64,000 bases of DNA from Rhizobium leguminosarum (GCF_002953715.1 NZ_CP025014.1:186001-250000), one strand, 5' to 3'; numbered from the stretch's first letter, positions 16,845-26,858 are shown. Notes: generated from the sequence alone by a model not told the origin. Program-made: numbers and translations.

Positions 16845-19088
16845 CTATCGGCCTGCCTCTGTCATTCCTTTGTCCTTCATACGGCAAAATTCAATCAACT
16901 GCTCCGAGGTCATTGGTCGTGCCAGAGCGTAACCTTGCAATATATGGCAACCGAGATCTTTCAGGATCTTCGCATGCTCCATTGTCTCCACGCCCTCTGC
17001 AACGATGTCGATGTTCTGTGATCGGCCGATTTCGATGATGGAGGAGACCAGACGGCGCTGAGATGGAGACGCGATAATCGGCTTGATAATTTCGCGATCG
17101 ATCTTAAGGCGTCGCGGCTCAAATCGAAGCAAACTGACGATACTGGCATGTTCGGTGCCGAAGTCATCGATCTCGATTTCGATGCCAAGCTTTTTGACGG
17201 CTGGTATGATCTCCTTGAGAACAGGTTGAAGATCATTGAAGGAGATTGTCTCAAGCAGCTCGAAACACAGGCGACCCTTCGCGATGGGAAGCTCGGACAG
17301 CTCGGCAAGCAGATTTGCCTGCGCCAGTCGACGCGCTGAAATGTTGACCGAGACACGTGGAATTTGCATTCCCAAGCTATCCCATCTTGTCAGCTCGAAC
17401 AGGGCCTTTTGCAGAATCAGCCTATCCATGTCGCCGGTGCGCCCCAGCTTTTCGGCGACGTCAAGAAATCTGTTCGGAGCGAGCAGACCTTTTTGCGGGT
17501 GATCCCAACGGGCAAGTGTCTCGACGCCGGCAATATCCAATGTGTTTGCGTTGAACTGAGGTTGGAAGAATGCAACCAGTTCATCGCGATCGAGCGCATG
17601 CGTGAATTCGTCCGCCAGTTCTTTCGAATGGATCGCGGCGCTGCGAAGCTCTTCTGTAAAAACCGCCGCGCGGCCGCGGCCCGCCTTCTTCGCCTCGTAC
17701 AGAGCCAAATCGGCATTGAGAAGCAATTGGCCGAGGTCCTGCCCGAGAGCACCTTCAGTCTCCCAGGCGACCCCGACGCTTGCACCGACAACACAGGCCG
17801 CACCCTCAATGAAGACGGGTTGATCGAGCGTATCGACAATTTGCCGGGCCAATGCGTTTGCCTTCGGCTCCGGATTGGCACTCCAGCTGGCGAAGATGAA
17901 CTCATCGCCACCGATCCGAGCCGCTACGTCGTTTGGACCAGCCAAATCGGCAAGGCGCGAAGCCGTTGCTTGCAAGACCGCGTCACCGCCGGCATGCCCT
18001 TTGGTGTCGTTGATCTCTTTAAATCGATCCAGGTCGATATGAACGAGTATCAGACAATCCTCTGGACGAGGTCTCGGCGGTTGCGAGATCATCTGGTCGA
18101 CAAATCGTCGATTGGGAAGCCCCGTCAATGCGTCATGCAATGACAGGTACTCCAGTCTCTGTCGTGCTCGAACGAGCTTTTTCTTGTGAAGGCGAAGCTT
18201 TTCGATCGTTCTTTGGCGTGATTTGGTCAGAAAACCGATCCAGACAATCGGCGCAACGACACATAATGCCAACAGGCTTGCGTAGAACTCAAAAGTGCCG
18301 ATCCCGCTATTTTGGCCCCATCCCTGCTTTGGCAGTGCGGCGAGGGTCCATCGGCCATAAACCATATCAACGGATGTCTGGACCGGTTTCCTGGAAAAGG
18401 TTGCCAGGCTGCCGAAAAAAACCTCTTTGGGCGAATTCGGGTCCGGTACGGTGCTGATGGCGATCTCAAGCTCGGTCGAACCAAGGCCACTTTCCTGGTA
18501 AAGCTTTGGTATGTCTATTATTCCCGAAAGCAGGCCCCAAAAAGTCTGGCTTGTTCCGTCATTGATGTAGACTGGGCACCTGACCACAAACGCGGTTCCA
18601 CCTTGGACAAGCTCCACCGGGCCTGTGAGTACGATATTGTGCGTGTTGCGCGCCAGCATCGCGGCAGCCCGTTGCTTCTCATTGGTTCGGTAGTCGAGTC
18701 CGATAGCCTTTTCGTTTCCTTTCTCCGGATAAACCCACCTGACCACCATGTCGGGCGCAGCGGCGAAGCTTCGCAATTGTGAATCGGGCTGCAGGATCTG
18801 AGCGGCAAGTTTGGAAAATCCGTTTTGGCCCATCTCTGGATTGACTGCGATGCCGGCCGCCAGCCCCTGCAGCAGCTTGACATTGCTGTTGAGGTTGGTC
18901 TGAAGCCGGGAGGATATGGTGGCAAGCTCGCTGGCAACGATCGAGCGTTCATCGGCCAGCGATCGCTCGATCCGCCAGTTCGTTGCGACCCAGACGACGA
19001 TTGCAGCAATAATGGCCGCAAATATTGCGGGAGCAAATGCGCTGGTATGGCTTATTACGGAGCGAGCGAGATTTCTTCGAAACTTCAT
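16845..19088 (-). CDS. Membrane GGDEF-EAL protein with periplasmic CHASE-like sensor
   Basis: A 747-residue protein. One membrane segment at about 13-37 and another at about 265-287 enclose a periplasmic sensor with a CHASE-like pattern (PDMVVRWVYPEKGNEKAIGLD). A GGDEF domain follows, with LHDALTGLPNRR and an intact GGDEF at about 393, then an EAL domain (ETLARW in place of EAL at about 523, with DDFGT and AEGVETMEHA). Both signature residues needed for synthesis and hydrolysis seem present, so it probably sets the c-di-GMP level in response to an outside signal. It is transcribed alone. Confidence 0.92.
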   Translation of the reverse strand: MKFRRNLARSVISHTSAFAPAIFAAIIAAIVVWVATNWRIERSLADERSIVASELATISSRLQTNLNSNVKLLQGLAAGIAVNPEMGQNGFSKLAAQILQPDSQLRSFAAAPDMVVRWVYPEKGNEKAIGLDYRTNEKQRAAAMLARNTHNIVLTGPVELVQGGTAFVVRCPVYINDGTSQTFWGLLSGIIDIPKLYQESGLGSTELEIAISTVPDPNSPKEVFFGSLATFSRKPVQTSVDMVYGRWTLAALPKQGWGQNSGIGTFEFYASLLALCVVAPIVWIGFLTKSRQRTIEKLRLHKKKLVRARQRLEYLSLHDALTGLPNRRFVDQMISQPPRPRPEDCLILVHIDLDRFKEINDTKGHAGGDAVLQATASRLADLAGPNDVAARIGGDEFIFASWSANPEPKANALARQIVDTLDQPVFIEGAACVVGASVGVAWETEGALGQDLGQLLLNADLALYEAKKAGRGRAAVFTEELRSAAIHSKELADEFTHALDRDELVAFFQPQFNANTLDIAGVETLARWDHPQKGLLAPNRFLDVAEKLGRTGDMDRLILQKALFELTRWDSLGMQIPRVSVNISARRLAQANLLAELSELPIAKGRLCFELLETISFNDLQPVLKEIIPAVKKLGIEIEIDDFGTEHASIVSLLRFEPRRLKIDREIIKPIIASPSQRRLVSSIIEIGRSQNIDIVAEGVETMEHAKILKDLGCHILQGYALARPMTSEQLIEFCRMKDKGMTEAGR

Positions 19089-19196
19089 CAGGTTGCCGGC
19101 GTGGATGACAGGCCCTCATCCTTGCACAGTTTCTTTAAGGCAACGCTAAACCTGCCAACCCTCATAAAGGAAAGCTGCCTGTTCGTTGCAGCGCTT

Positions 19197-19465
19197 AGAG
19201 CCTTTCCTGGTCAGCTTGCAGCATTCTGCCGGAGCAGGTTTCGTCAGGGCAGAGGCGATTGGCGAAGGGCATACCTCTTGGTACGTCCGAGCCGATCGCC
19301 TCTGCCCTGGCGCAAAGATGCCCGGCCCTTCGGGTTGGCTGAAACGGGCCGGCTGATCGACCGGCCGGCTTGACCGTAGAGCTGGGCTACGACGCGCGCC
19401 GGCCGGTCGACCATCCGACTCCGTTTGAGCCAACAGAATGCTTCAAGCTGACCAGGAAAGGCTCT
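19197..19465. repeat. RIME-like nested inverted-repeat element
   Basis: About 269 bases bounded by 32-base inverted repeats with one mismatch (19197-19228 and 19434-19465, outer end AGAGCCTTTCCTGGTCAGCT). Inside are two more inverted pairs: 19245-19263 with 19291-19309 (18 of 19 match) and 19355-19369 with 19398-19412 (14 of 15 match). It has no transposase. The mosaic of palindromes fits the Rhizobium-specific intergenic mosaic elements (RIME) or a MITE. Its right end overlaps the stop codon of the ABC ATPase gene. Confidence 0.75.
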
Positions 19466-20276
19466 AGGTCGCTGGGCTGAAATCGGCGGCCAGCACCGCA
19501 TCCTTCAGCGCCCGCGAATAGGGATGCTGCGGATCATCCAACACCGCCCGCGCCTGTCCCCGCTCGACGATTTCGCCTTTGCGCATGATGATGATGTTGT
19601 CGCTGATGTAATAGGCGGTGGCGAGGTCGTGGGTGATGTAGACAATGGAAAGACCGAGCTCGTTTTTCAGGCGGCCAAAGAGGTTGACGATGGCCATGCG
19701 CAGCGATGCGTCGACCATGGATACCGGTTCATCAGCCACCAGCAGGCGGGGTTGCGGGATCAGCGCCCGGGCGATGGCGACGCGCTGAAGCTGGCCGCCC
19801 GACAATTCGTGAGGAAACCGGCCTTTCACCTCTTCAAGGGTCAGGCCGACATGGACCAGGGCGGCATCCGCCATCTTCTCCGCCTGCTCTCGATCCGGCC
19901 GTTTTCCCGAGAACGAAAAATTGCGGGCGGTCTCGAAGAGATAACGATCGACACGTTTCAGCGGATTGAAGGCTTCGAAGGGGTTCTGCAGAACCGGCTG
20001 GACCTCTTTCATGAAAGCCGTGCGTTCGGATCGGCTGTGGATGGCGACGGTCCTGCCGCTGAATTGAAGCTCGCCTTCCGTTGGTTCGGTCTGGCCGAGG
20101 ATCATTGCCGCGATCGTCGATTTTCCCGAGCCGGATTCGCCGACGATCGACAGGATCTCCGGCTCCGCTCCCAATTCGAAGCTGACGTCCTTGACCGCCG
20201 TGATCAGCCGCCGGCCGAGCATGCCGCCCTGCCGGTAGACTTTCGTGACATGCGAGAGGCTAAGAAGAGCGCTCAA
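19464..20276 (-). CDS. ABC transporter ATPase, oligopeptide/oligosaccharide type (OppF-like)
   Basis: A 270-residue ATP-binding subunit. The start is a TTG that overlaps the stop of the preceding ATPase gene as TTGA, so the two are coupled. Walker A is GESGSGKST, the signature LSGGQLQRVAIARAL, and Walker B LLVADEPVS followed by HDLA. It is the last gene of the seven-gene arabinoside operon and works as a pair with the OppD-like ATPase. Its TAG stop lies in the terminal repeat of the adjacent RIME-like element. Confidence 0.9.
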   Translation of the reverse strand: MSALLSLSHVTKVYRQGGMLGRRLITAVKDVSFELGAEPEILSIVGESGSGKSTIAAMILGQTEPTEGELQFSGRTVAIHSRSERTAFMKEVQPVLQNPFEAFNPLKRVDRYLFETARNFSFSGKRPDREQAEKMADAALVHVGLTLEEVKGRFPHELSGGQLQRVAIARALIPQPRLLVADEPVSMVDASLRMAIVNLFGRLKNELGLSIVYITHDLATAYYISDNIIIMRKGEIVERGQARAVLDDPQHPYSRALKDAVLAADFSPAT

Positions 20277-21262
20277 ACCTGATCTCCCGTAACGGCAAAA
20301 CACGCCACGCGCCGCTGCGGCTCGACGGTGACGAGCGGCGGAACCTTCTGCGAGCAAATCTCCATGCGCTTTGGACAGCGCGGGTGAAACCGGCAGCCTT
20401 CCGGCGGCATGGCGAGGTTTGGCGGGCGCCCCTCCAGCGAAGGGCGGGCCGTCGCATCGCCGATGCGCGGCAGGCTGCCGACGAGATGCTGCGTATAGGG
20501 GTGGAGCGGCATGTTGAAGAGTTTGGCGGTCGGCGCTTCCTCGACAAGACGCCCGGCATAGACGATGCCGATGCGGTCGGAGACCGTCGCGTGAACCCCC
20601 ATGTCATGGGTGACGAACAGGAAGGACGAGCCCATCTCGCGCTGGATTTCGCGGATCATCGACAGCACGTCGCGCTGAACGATCACGTCGAGCGCGGTCG
20701 TCGGTTCGTCGGCGATGATGAATTCGGGTGTCAGGATGGTGGCAAGCGCAATGGTCATGCGCTGGCGCATGCCGCCAGAGAGCTCGTGGGGATAGGCGTC
20801 GAGCAGATGCGGATCGAGCTTCAGCCGCTGCAGATGGGTGGCGACCCTTTCGAGAAAGACCGGGCCGCTGACCTTCATGTGGCGAAAGGCGAAATCGGTG
20901 AAGGAATGACGGATCCGGCGCACCGGATTGAGCACATTCATCGAACCCTGCATGATATAGGACAGATGCTTCCATCGCAGCGCCAGCCGATCCTCCGGCT
21001 TCATCGCGTAGATATCCTGGGTGCCGCCGTCGAAATGGAATGTCACTTTTCCCGACACGACCCTCAGCGGCGGCCGGATCGCGCCGGCGATGGTCTTGAT
21101 CAAGGTCGTCTTGCCGCTGCTCGATTCACCGGCAACGCCATAGACCTCACCGCGGGCGATGGTCAGGCTGATATCGTCGACGGCGCGCACCTCGCGATCG
21201 ACGCCGTAGAGGAAGGCACGGTAATAGGCTTTCAGATTCTCAATTTCGACCAAAGGATCCAT
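20273..21262 (-). CDS. ABC transporter ATPase, OppD-like
   Basis: A 329-residue ATP-binding subunit. Walker A reads GESSSGKTT, a slight variant of the usual GESGSGKST; the signature is LSGGMRQRMTIALA and Walker B is FIIADEPTTALD. The C-terminus has the oligopeptide-transporter extension with a cysteine cluster (CRFHPRCPKRMEICSQ) that binds an iron-sulfur cluster in some relatives. It sits two bases after the permease gene and overlaps the next ATPase gene. Confidence 0.92.
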   Translation of the reverse strand: MDPLVEIENLKAYYRAFLYGVDREVRAVDDISLTIARGEVYGVAGESSSGKTTLIKTIAGAIRPPLRVVSGKVTFHFDGGTQDIYAMKPEDRLALRWKHLSYIMQGSMNVLNPVRRIRHSFTDFAFRHMKVSGPVFLERVATHLQRLKLDPHLLDAYPHELSGGMRQRMTIALATILTPEFIIADEPTTALDVIVQRDVLSMIREIQREMGSSFLFVTHDMGVHATVSDRIGIVYAGRLVEEAPTAKLFNMPLHPYTQHLVGSLPRIGDATARPSLEGRPPNLAMPPEGCRFHPRCPKRMEICSQKVPPLVTVEPQRRVACFAVTGDQV

Positions 21263-21263
21263 A

Positions 21264-22121
21264 CTAACTTCCCATCCGGTTCAGCCGGCTGCGCGGGTCA
21301 TTGTATTCGTTCATCGACATGGACAGCAGGAAGAGCGCCAGGAAGAGGACGACGATGACGGCGACGGGGGCGGCCACCCACCACCATATGCCTGAGATCA
21401 GCGCCGAATGCGCATTGGCCCAATAGATCATCATGCCCATGGTCGGCGTCTCGATATCGGTAAAGCCGAGCACAGACAGGGTGATCTCCATGCCGATCGA
21501 CCAGATCATGTTGTTCATCGTGGTGGCAAAGACGATCGGCAGAACATAGGGCAGGTGCTCCTCGACGAGGATCTTGCGCATGCTCATGCCGGAATAGACG
21601 CTCTGGGTGGTGAAGGATCTCGTCTTCAGGCTGATCGCCACCGAGCGGATGAGGCGTGCGTCATAAGACCAGCCGAGCGCAGCCATGATGAGGATCAGCG
21701 CTGTCCAGGTCATGCTATCCTTCAGCACGAAATAGAACAGGATCAGCAGCGGAAATTGCGGGATGACCATGACGCTGTCGTTGATGGCCATCAACACCCG
21801 GTCGACCGCGCCGCCGGCATAACCGGCGACGAGGCCGACGACCAGCGAGATGATGCGTGAAATGAAGGCGACGCCGATGCCGAAAAACAGGGTGTTGCGA
21901 AGCGCGGTCGTCAGCTGCCAGAAAACGTCCTGGCCGCGCGACGTCGTGCCGAGCCAATATTCGCCATCCGGCGGCATGTCAGGCGGCAGAAGATAGATGT
22001 CGGTCGCGCCGTAAGGCGAGAAATAGGACACCACTATCAATGCGACGATGACGGCAAAGAGCAGCAGGCCGCAGAGGAATTCCATATTCTGGCGCGCGAG
22101 GTCGCGGACGATCGTAAACAT
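21264..22121 (-). CDS. ABC transporter permease, DppC/OppC-like
   Basis: A 285-residue inner-membrane permease with about six membrane segments. The N-terminal segment is followed by the periplasmic LGTTSRGQDVFWQL motif typical of OppC-type subunits, and an EAA-like loop (VYSGMSMRKILVEEHLPYV) contacts the ATPases. It pairs with the permease encoded three bases upstream. Confidence 0.93.
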   Translation of the reverse strand: MFTIVRDLARQNMEFLCGLLLFAVIVALIVVSYFSPYGATDIYLLPPDMPPDGEYWLGTTSRGQDVFWQLTTALRNTLFFGIGVAFISRIISLVVGLVAGYAGGAVDRVLMAINDSVMVIPQFPLLILFYFVLKDSMTWTALILIMAALGWSYDARLIRSVAISLKTRSFTTQSVYSGMSMRKILVEEHLPYVLPIVFATTMNNMIWSIGMEITLSVLGFTDIETPTMGMMIYWANAHSALISGIWWWVAAPVAVIVVLFLALFLLSMSMNEYNDPRSRLNRMGS

Positions 22122-22124
22122 GCT

Positions 22125-23129
22125 CTATTCCACCTTGATGCGCGGGTCGATCAGCGGGCTCAGAATGTCGATGATGAAGACGGCGGCGGCAACGCCGACG
22201 ATCGACAATGCGCTGAGGCCGAGCACCAGACTGTAGTCGCCGGCATGCACTGCTTCGATCAGCAGGTTTCCGATGCCCGGATAGCCGAAGACGATTTCCG
22301 TGATGACCGTGCCGTTGAAGATCGCGCCGAGCGACATGGCAAGCCCGGTGAACTGCGGCACCATGGCATTGCGGGCGATGTAGGAGCGCAGGATCTTTCG
22401 CTTCGGAACGCCGCCAAGCTCGGCGAAGACGACGTAATCCTCGGTGATGATGTTGGAAACGAGCGCGCGCATCCCGATCAGCCAGCTGCCGGCGCCGACC
22501 ATGATCAGCGACAAGGCCGGCAGGATCGAGTGTTTCAGGATATCGAAGACCAGGGCAAAGGAGAGGTCGAGATTGGCGTTCATCTCGTAGCCGCCATTGA
22601 TCGGCAGCACCGGCCAGAGATAGCCGAAGACAATCAGAAGCACGAAGGCCAGAATGTAATAGGGAATAGGAAGCAGGGCGATGAAGACGAGGCTGACGGC
22701 CTTCAGCACCATGTCCTTGCGGTAATAACCGGCGAGTGCGCCGATCGCATTGCCGAGCACGAAGGTGATCAGGGTCGACACCGTCATCAGACCGATGGTC
22801 CAGGGCAGGGACCGCAGGATGATGGTGGAAACGGGGGTGGGAAATGCCGATAGCGAGGGACCGAGATCACCGGTCGCAAGCCGAAGCCAGAAATGCAGGT
22901 ATTGCTGCCAGATCGAACCCTCCATGCCGTAAAGCTCGCGAAGCGACTGGCGCATCAGTTCGATCGCATTCGGATCGGACTGCCCCATCTGGGTGATGGC
23001 GCCTATGCTTTCTTCGACCGGATCGATCGGGGTCAGGTGGGTGACGAAGAATGTTATCGTCACGCCAAGAAATACGACGAGCAGAAACTGACCGAACCGC
23101 TTCAGCACAAAGAGCAGATAGGACGTCAT
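22125..23129 (-). CDS. ABC transporter permease, DppB/OppB-like
   Basis: A 334-residue inner-membrane permease. The N-terminal segment LKRFGQFLLVVFLGVTITFF is the usual start of OppB-type permeases. The EAA loop ELGGVPKRKILRSYIARNAM is present, and the last segments end in ILSPLIDPRIKVE. It lies downstream of the solute-binding gene, separated by two hairpins, and forms the channel with the second permease. Confidence 0.93.
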   Translation of the reverse strand: MTSYLLFVLKRFGQFLLVVFLGVTITFFVTHLTPIDPVEESIGAITQMGQSDPNAIELMRQSLRELYGMEGSIWQQYLHFWLRLATGDLGPSLSAFPTPVSTIILRSLPWTIGLMTVSTLITFVLGNAIGALAGYYRKDMVLKAVSLVFIALLPIPYYILAFVLLIVFGYLWPVLPINGGYEMNANLDLSFALVFDILKHSILPALSLIMVGAGSWLIGMRALVSNIITEDYVVFAELGGVPKRKILRSYIARNAMVPQFTGLAMSLGAIFNGTVITEIVFGYPGIGNLLIEAVHAGDYSLVLGLSALSIVGVAAAVFIIDILSPLIDPRIKVE

Positions 23130-23172
23130 AGGGCGGTGGTTCCTCTCTGGTTCCCTTCATCAAGTGGAAAGG

Positions 23173-23232
23173 ATCGACGGACATGCCACATGCCCGTCGA
23201 TTAGGGGGCCGGCGCGCAACACTCGCGCCGGC
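23173..23232 (-). promoter_or_regulatory. Two intercistronic hairpins between binding-protein and permease genes
   Basis: One hairpin has arms 23173-23185 and 23189-23201 (12 of 13 match, ATCGACGGACATG), the other has perfect 9-base arms GCCGGCGCG at 23208-23216 and 23224-23232. There is no U-run. Such stems often protect the upstream mRNA or limit read-through, giving more binding protein than permease. Confidence 0.5.
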
Positions 23233-23242
23233 GTTGGGAGGA

Positions 23243-25147
23243 TTATTTCGGTTGTGCCGGCTTCAGCTTGACCATCATCAGCCTGGAGTTGGCCCAATTC
23301 GGCACTGGGTCGGTATAGGGGTCTGATATCGTCGGATAACCGGTCCAATAGGTCGTATCCATCGAGGTGAAGACGTTATACGACATCAGCGGGATCGTCG
23401 GCATTTCGCGGGCGACCAGCTTCAGATAATCCTTGCCGAGCTCGACGCCCTTGGGATCGTCGGCGCTGATGCCGCGGATGCTTTCGATGATCTTGTCGAG
23501 CTCCGGATTGCTCCAGCGCTGCCAGTTGCGCGGCGGTTGATTGTCACCCTTCTTGGCCACGAACTGCGAATGCCAGCTATCTAGGAAGAACGACAGATCG
23601 GGATCGCCGCCCCAGGTCTCGACGCTCCAGGCAATCGCTACCTGGAAATCACCGGGCTGGAGCGCCACCTGCCACAGTTTCGCGGCCGGCACGGCTTTGG
23701 CGTCGATGCCGAATGCGGCCCATTGCTGTGCGATCAGCGTCCCGGCGCGGGTGAAGACCGAGCGTGTGTCGCCTTCCACCGTCATCCGGATCTTGAAGGG
23801 CTGTCCATCAGGGGTCAGCCATTTGCCGCCGGATTTCTTGAAGCCTGCCTTCTCCAGTAGTTCGCCGGCAGCCTTCGGATCCGGTTTCCACCAGCCATAG
23901 CCGAAGGCACCGCTGATTGCCTCCGGGTCGGTCGGGATCTGGTCCTTGAACTTCGGCTGCTTGCGCAGGATATCGGCGATCTGTTGCCCGACCGTCGGGT
24001 CATAAGGCTTGATCTTGCTCTTGCCGGTATCGATCTCGAAATTCTTCAGCCAATCCTGCATCGGCGCCTGATAGTCCTTCATCGTGGCCGCCGTCGGCGG
24101 CACGCCGAGCGCCGAAAGCGTCGCTGCCCCGCGATAGCTCGCCATATCAACCGCCTTGATGTCGATCAGCAGGGCAAGCGCCCAGCGTACATCGGCGTTG
24201 TCGAAGGGCGGATTCTGGGTGTTGAAGATCACGGCCGGAAGCGTCGGGTCCGGATGGGCGAAGGGAAAACCCGGGAACCAGGTCTCGATCGTCTTGGATT
24301 TTTCCTTCAGCGTGAACATGCCCTCGGGCGTGTTGTCGTGAATGATATCGAGATTGTGCTCGAGCTGAGCGATGGTACGTTTATCCGGCGGGCCGGGATC
24401 GGCATAGGTCACGTATTTCGGGGCCGGCTCGCCGAAGCGGGCAAGCGAGGTGCGCTGCCAGTCGTCGCGCTTCTCCCAGGTATACCACTTGCCCTGGGGG
24501 TCGAATGCCTTGAGCTTGTAGGCGCCGAGCGAAACGGGATTGGCGAAATCATAACGAAGCGGATCTTCGACTTTCTCGAAGACATGCTTTGGCATGATCC
24601 AGGCGCCGTTCCAGCGAACGGTGAAGATGGCGTGGAAGCGCGAATTGGGCTTCTTCAGCTTGAACACCACCGTCGAAGAATCGGTCGCCTCGACGCTTGC
24701 CACCTGCACCGAGAAAGCAGCACTCCAGACCATGCCGGGGTGATCCATCTGCGTCTTGACGGTATAGACCACGTCGTCTGCCGTGAACTCCACGCCATCG
24801 CTCCAGAAGAGCCCCTTGCGCAGTTTCACGGTCATCTCGGTGAAGTCGGCATTATATTGCGGCTTGTCGGCAGCCAGCGAATTGTCCCAGGTCGCGCCGC
24901 CAAGCCCTTGTTCGGGGTCGATATACCAGAGCGTATCCATGGTCAGCTGCTGCAGGCCGGTCGAAACGCCGCCGCCGCCATTGACCCAGATGTTGAACCA
25001 GCCGGGATTCTTGATCGTCCCTTCCGGATTTTCGACGATGAGCGTCTCCTTGCGCGGCAAGGAGGTGTAGTCATCGGCATTGGCCGTCGCTGTCAGGCCG
25101 AGTGCGGCCAGCGCGACGCCAAATGCGAGCCTCTTCCACTGTTGCAT
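23243..25147 (-). CDS. ABC transporter solute-binding protein, family 5
   Basis: A 634-residue periplasmic binding protein. The start at 25147 has a strong GGGAGGAG site; a longer frame lacks one. Residues 1-24 are a signal peptide ending ATANA. The mature protein has the SBP-family 5 layout (LRKGLFWSDGVEFTADDVVYT, then GAYKLKAFDPQGKWYTWEKR and a C-terminal PLMSYNVFTSMD). Length and type match opine, peptide or oligosaccharide binders. The arabinofuranosidase gene just upstream points to arabino-oligosaccharides as ligand. Confidence 0.93.
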   Translation of the reverse strand: MQQWKRLAFGVALAALGLTATANADDYTSLPRKETLIVENPEGTIKNPGWFNIWVNGGGGVSTGLQQLTMDTLWYIDPEQGLGGATWDNSLAADKPQYNADFTEMTVKLRKGLFWSDGVEFTADDVVYTVKTQMDHPGMVWSAAFSVQVASVEATDSSTVVFKLKKPNSRFHAIFTVRWNGAWIMPKHVFEKVEDPLRYDFANPVSLGAYKLKAFDPQGKWYTWEKRDDWQRTSLARFGEPAPKYVTYADPGPPDKRTIAQLEHNLDIIHDNTPEGMFTLKEKSKTIETWFPGFPFAHPDPTLPAVIFNTQNPPFDNADVRWALALLIDIKAVDMASYRGAATLSALGVPPTAATMKDYQAPMQDWLKNFEIDTGKSKIKPYDPTVGQQIADILRKQPKFKDQIPTDPEAISGAFGYGWWKPDPKAAGELLEKAGFKKSGGKWLTPDGQPFKIRMTVEGDTRSVFTRAGTLIAQQWAAFGIDAKAVPAAKLWQVALQPGDFQVAIAWSVETWGGDPDLSFFLDSWHSQFVAKKGDNQPPRNWQRWSNPELDKIIESIRGISADDPKGVELGKDYLKLVAREMPTIPLMSYNVFTSMDTTYWTGYPTISDPYTDPVPNWANSRLMMVKLKPAQPK

Positions 25148-25349
25148 GAACTCCTCCCTAGAAAGCGACGATACGGCGGCCGCAAGGGCACGCATGGGCA
25201 CGTCGCGGTTGTCGGTTCGCAGAGGCGTCAGGACTTGAACAGTCAGGTCCGGGACCTCAGTGAACCATCTCTCCGGCTCCCTGCCTCCTCGCAGCGAGCC
25301 GAATATCCTCAGCCAGGGACGCCCAAATGGGCTTACCCGGCGGCGGCTG

Positions 25350-26858
25350 TCATACCGACAGCCGGATGACGTTGTAGGAGAACGGTTTCAGCGCCGCCCG
25401 CAACCGTCCGTCCTCGATCTTTCCACTCTCGACATTGACCGGAACGACCGTCTTCGGCCGCGCTGCCGTATTGACGGCTTCCAGATCACCGTGGGTCATC
25501 TCCACCTGCTCGACCACCCGGGCATTTCCGAAGCCTTCCAGCCGCACGTCGAGATCGAGCGCCGTGCTCGGATGGCGGTTGACGGCAAAGAAGGTCAGCG
25601 TCTTGCCATCCTCGGAATGGACTGCCGATACGTCGAGATAGGGAACGTCGTTCTCCTCGTCGCTGTCATAGGTCGGGCCATCGACGACCAGCTGCAGGGC
25701 CGAGCCGCGGCCATATCTGGAAGCGTAATAGAACGGGTAATAGATGGTCTGGCGCCAGGCCGCACCGCCGTCCTCGGTCATGATCGGGGCGATGACGTTG
25801 ACGAGCTGCGCGATGCAGGCGATGCGCACGCGGTCGGAGCGACGGATGAAGGTATTGAGGATGCCGCCGACCTGCAGCACGTCCTCGAAATTATAGATGT
25901 CTTCCAGCAGATGCGGCGCATCCGGCCACTCGTCGCGCGCCAGGATCTCCTTGTCCTGCTGGTTGGAATGATACCACACATTCCATTCGTCGAAGGAAAT
26001 GCCGATCGTCTTCTTCGAGCGTTTTTTCGCCTTGATATAGTCGATCACGCCGCCGATAGTGGTGATGTAGCGATCGAGCTTCGTCGCGCGGGCGAGATAG
26101 TTGAGCGTGTTTTTCTCGCGGTTGGCAAAATACATATGCAGCGAGATATGGTCGGCGCTGTCATAGCACTGCTCGAGGACCTGGGCCTCCCACTCGGGAT
26201 AGGTCTTCATGTCGGAATTGGACGAGCCGCAGACCACGAGTTCAAGCGACTTGTCGAAGCCGCGCATGGCCTTCGCCGTCTCGTCCGCCAGCCGGCCATA
26301 TTCATAGGCCGACTTGTGGCCGACCTGCCAGGGACCATCCATCTCGTTGCCGAGGCACCACAATTTGACATCGTGCGGATTGGACCAGCCGTGCTTGCGA
26401 CGCAGATCCGACCAGTAGGTGCCGCCAGGATGATTGCAATATTCCAGGAAATTGCGGGCGGCATCGAGGCCGCGTGATCCGAGATTGACGGCAAGCATCG
26501 GCTTGGTATTCGCCTTCTTGCACCAGTCGACGAATTCATTCACGCCGATCTGGTTGGCTTCGCGGGTGCGCCAGGCAAGGTCGAGGCGAACCGGGCGTTC
26601 AGCACGGGGCCCGACGCCGTCTTCCCAATTATAGGCCGAAACGAAATTGCCACCGGGATAGCGGCAGTATGGGGTGTCGAGCTCACGCACCAGATCGAGG
26701 ACATCCTGCCGGAATCCGTCCTCATCGGCGGTCGGATGTCCGGGCTCATAGATGCCCCCGTAGATCGCCCTGCCGAGATGCTCGAGAAATGAACTGTAGA
26801 GCCTGGAGTCAATGGTCGCGATGCGGAAATCGCGGTGGACAACGACGTTCGTCTTCAA
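25350..26858 (-). CDS. abfA: Alpha-L-arabinofuranosidase, GH51
   Basis: A 502-residue glycoside hydrolase of family 51. The start is a TTG with GGGAGGATCC upstream. The pattern SSFLEHLGRAIYGGIYEPGHP and YPGGNFVSAYNWEDGVGP is diagnostic. The acid/base Glu is in LGNEMDGPWQVG (about 172) and the nucleophile Glu in FDEWNVWYH (about 290). There is no signal peptide, so it releases L-arabinose inside the cell from imported oligosaccharides. It heads the transport operon and follows the regulator gene with 210 bases between. Confidence 0.95.
   Translation of the reverse strand: MKTNVVVHRDFRIATIDSRLYSSFLEHLGRAIYGGIYEPGHPTADEDGFRQDVLDLVRELDTPYCRYPGGNFVSAYNWEDGVGPRAERPVRLDLAWRTREANQIGVNEFVDWCKKANTKPMLAVNLGSRGLDAARNFLEYCNHPGGTYWSDLRRKHGWSNPHDVKLWCLGNEMDGPWQVGHKSAYEYGRLADETAKAMRGFDKSLELVVCGSSNSDMKTYPEWEAQVLEQCYDSADHISLHMYFANREKNTLNYLARATKLDRYITTIGGVIDYIKAKKRSKKTIGISFDEWNVWYHSNQQDKEILARDEWPDAPHLLEDIYNFEDVLQVGGILNTFIRRSDRVRIACIAQLVNVIAPIMTEDGGAAWRQTIYYPFYYASRYGRGSALQLVVDGPTYDSDEENDVPYLDVSAVHSEDGKTLTFFAVNRHPSTALDLDVRLEGFGNARVVEQVEMTHGDLEAVNTAARPKTVVPVNVESGKIEDGRLRAALKPFSYNVIRLSV

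Noticed and set aside
23984..25369. A 461-codon plus-strand frame
   Set aside because: Antisense shadow of the solute-binding protein gene; composition is rich in Arg, His and Gly and has no motif.
25260..26477. A 405-codon plus-strand frame
   Set aside because: Antisense shadow of the GH51 gene, which has both catalytic glutamates.
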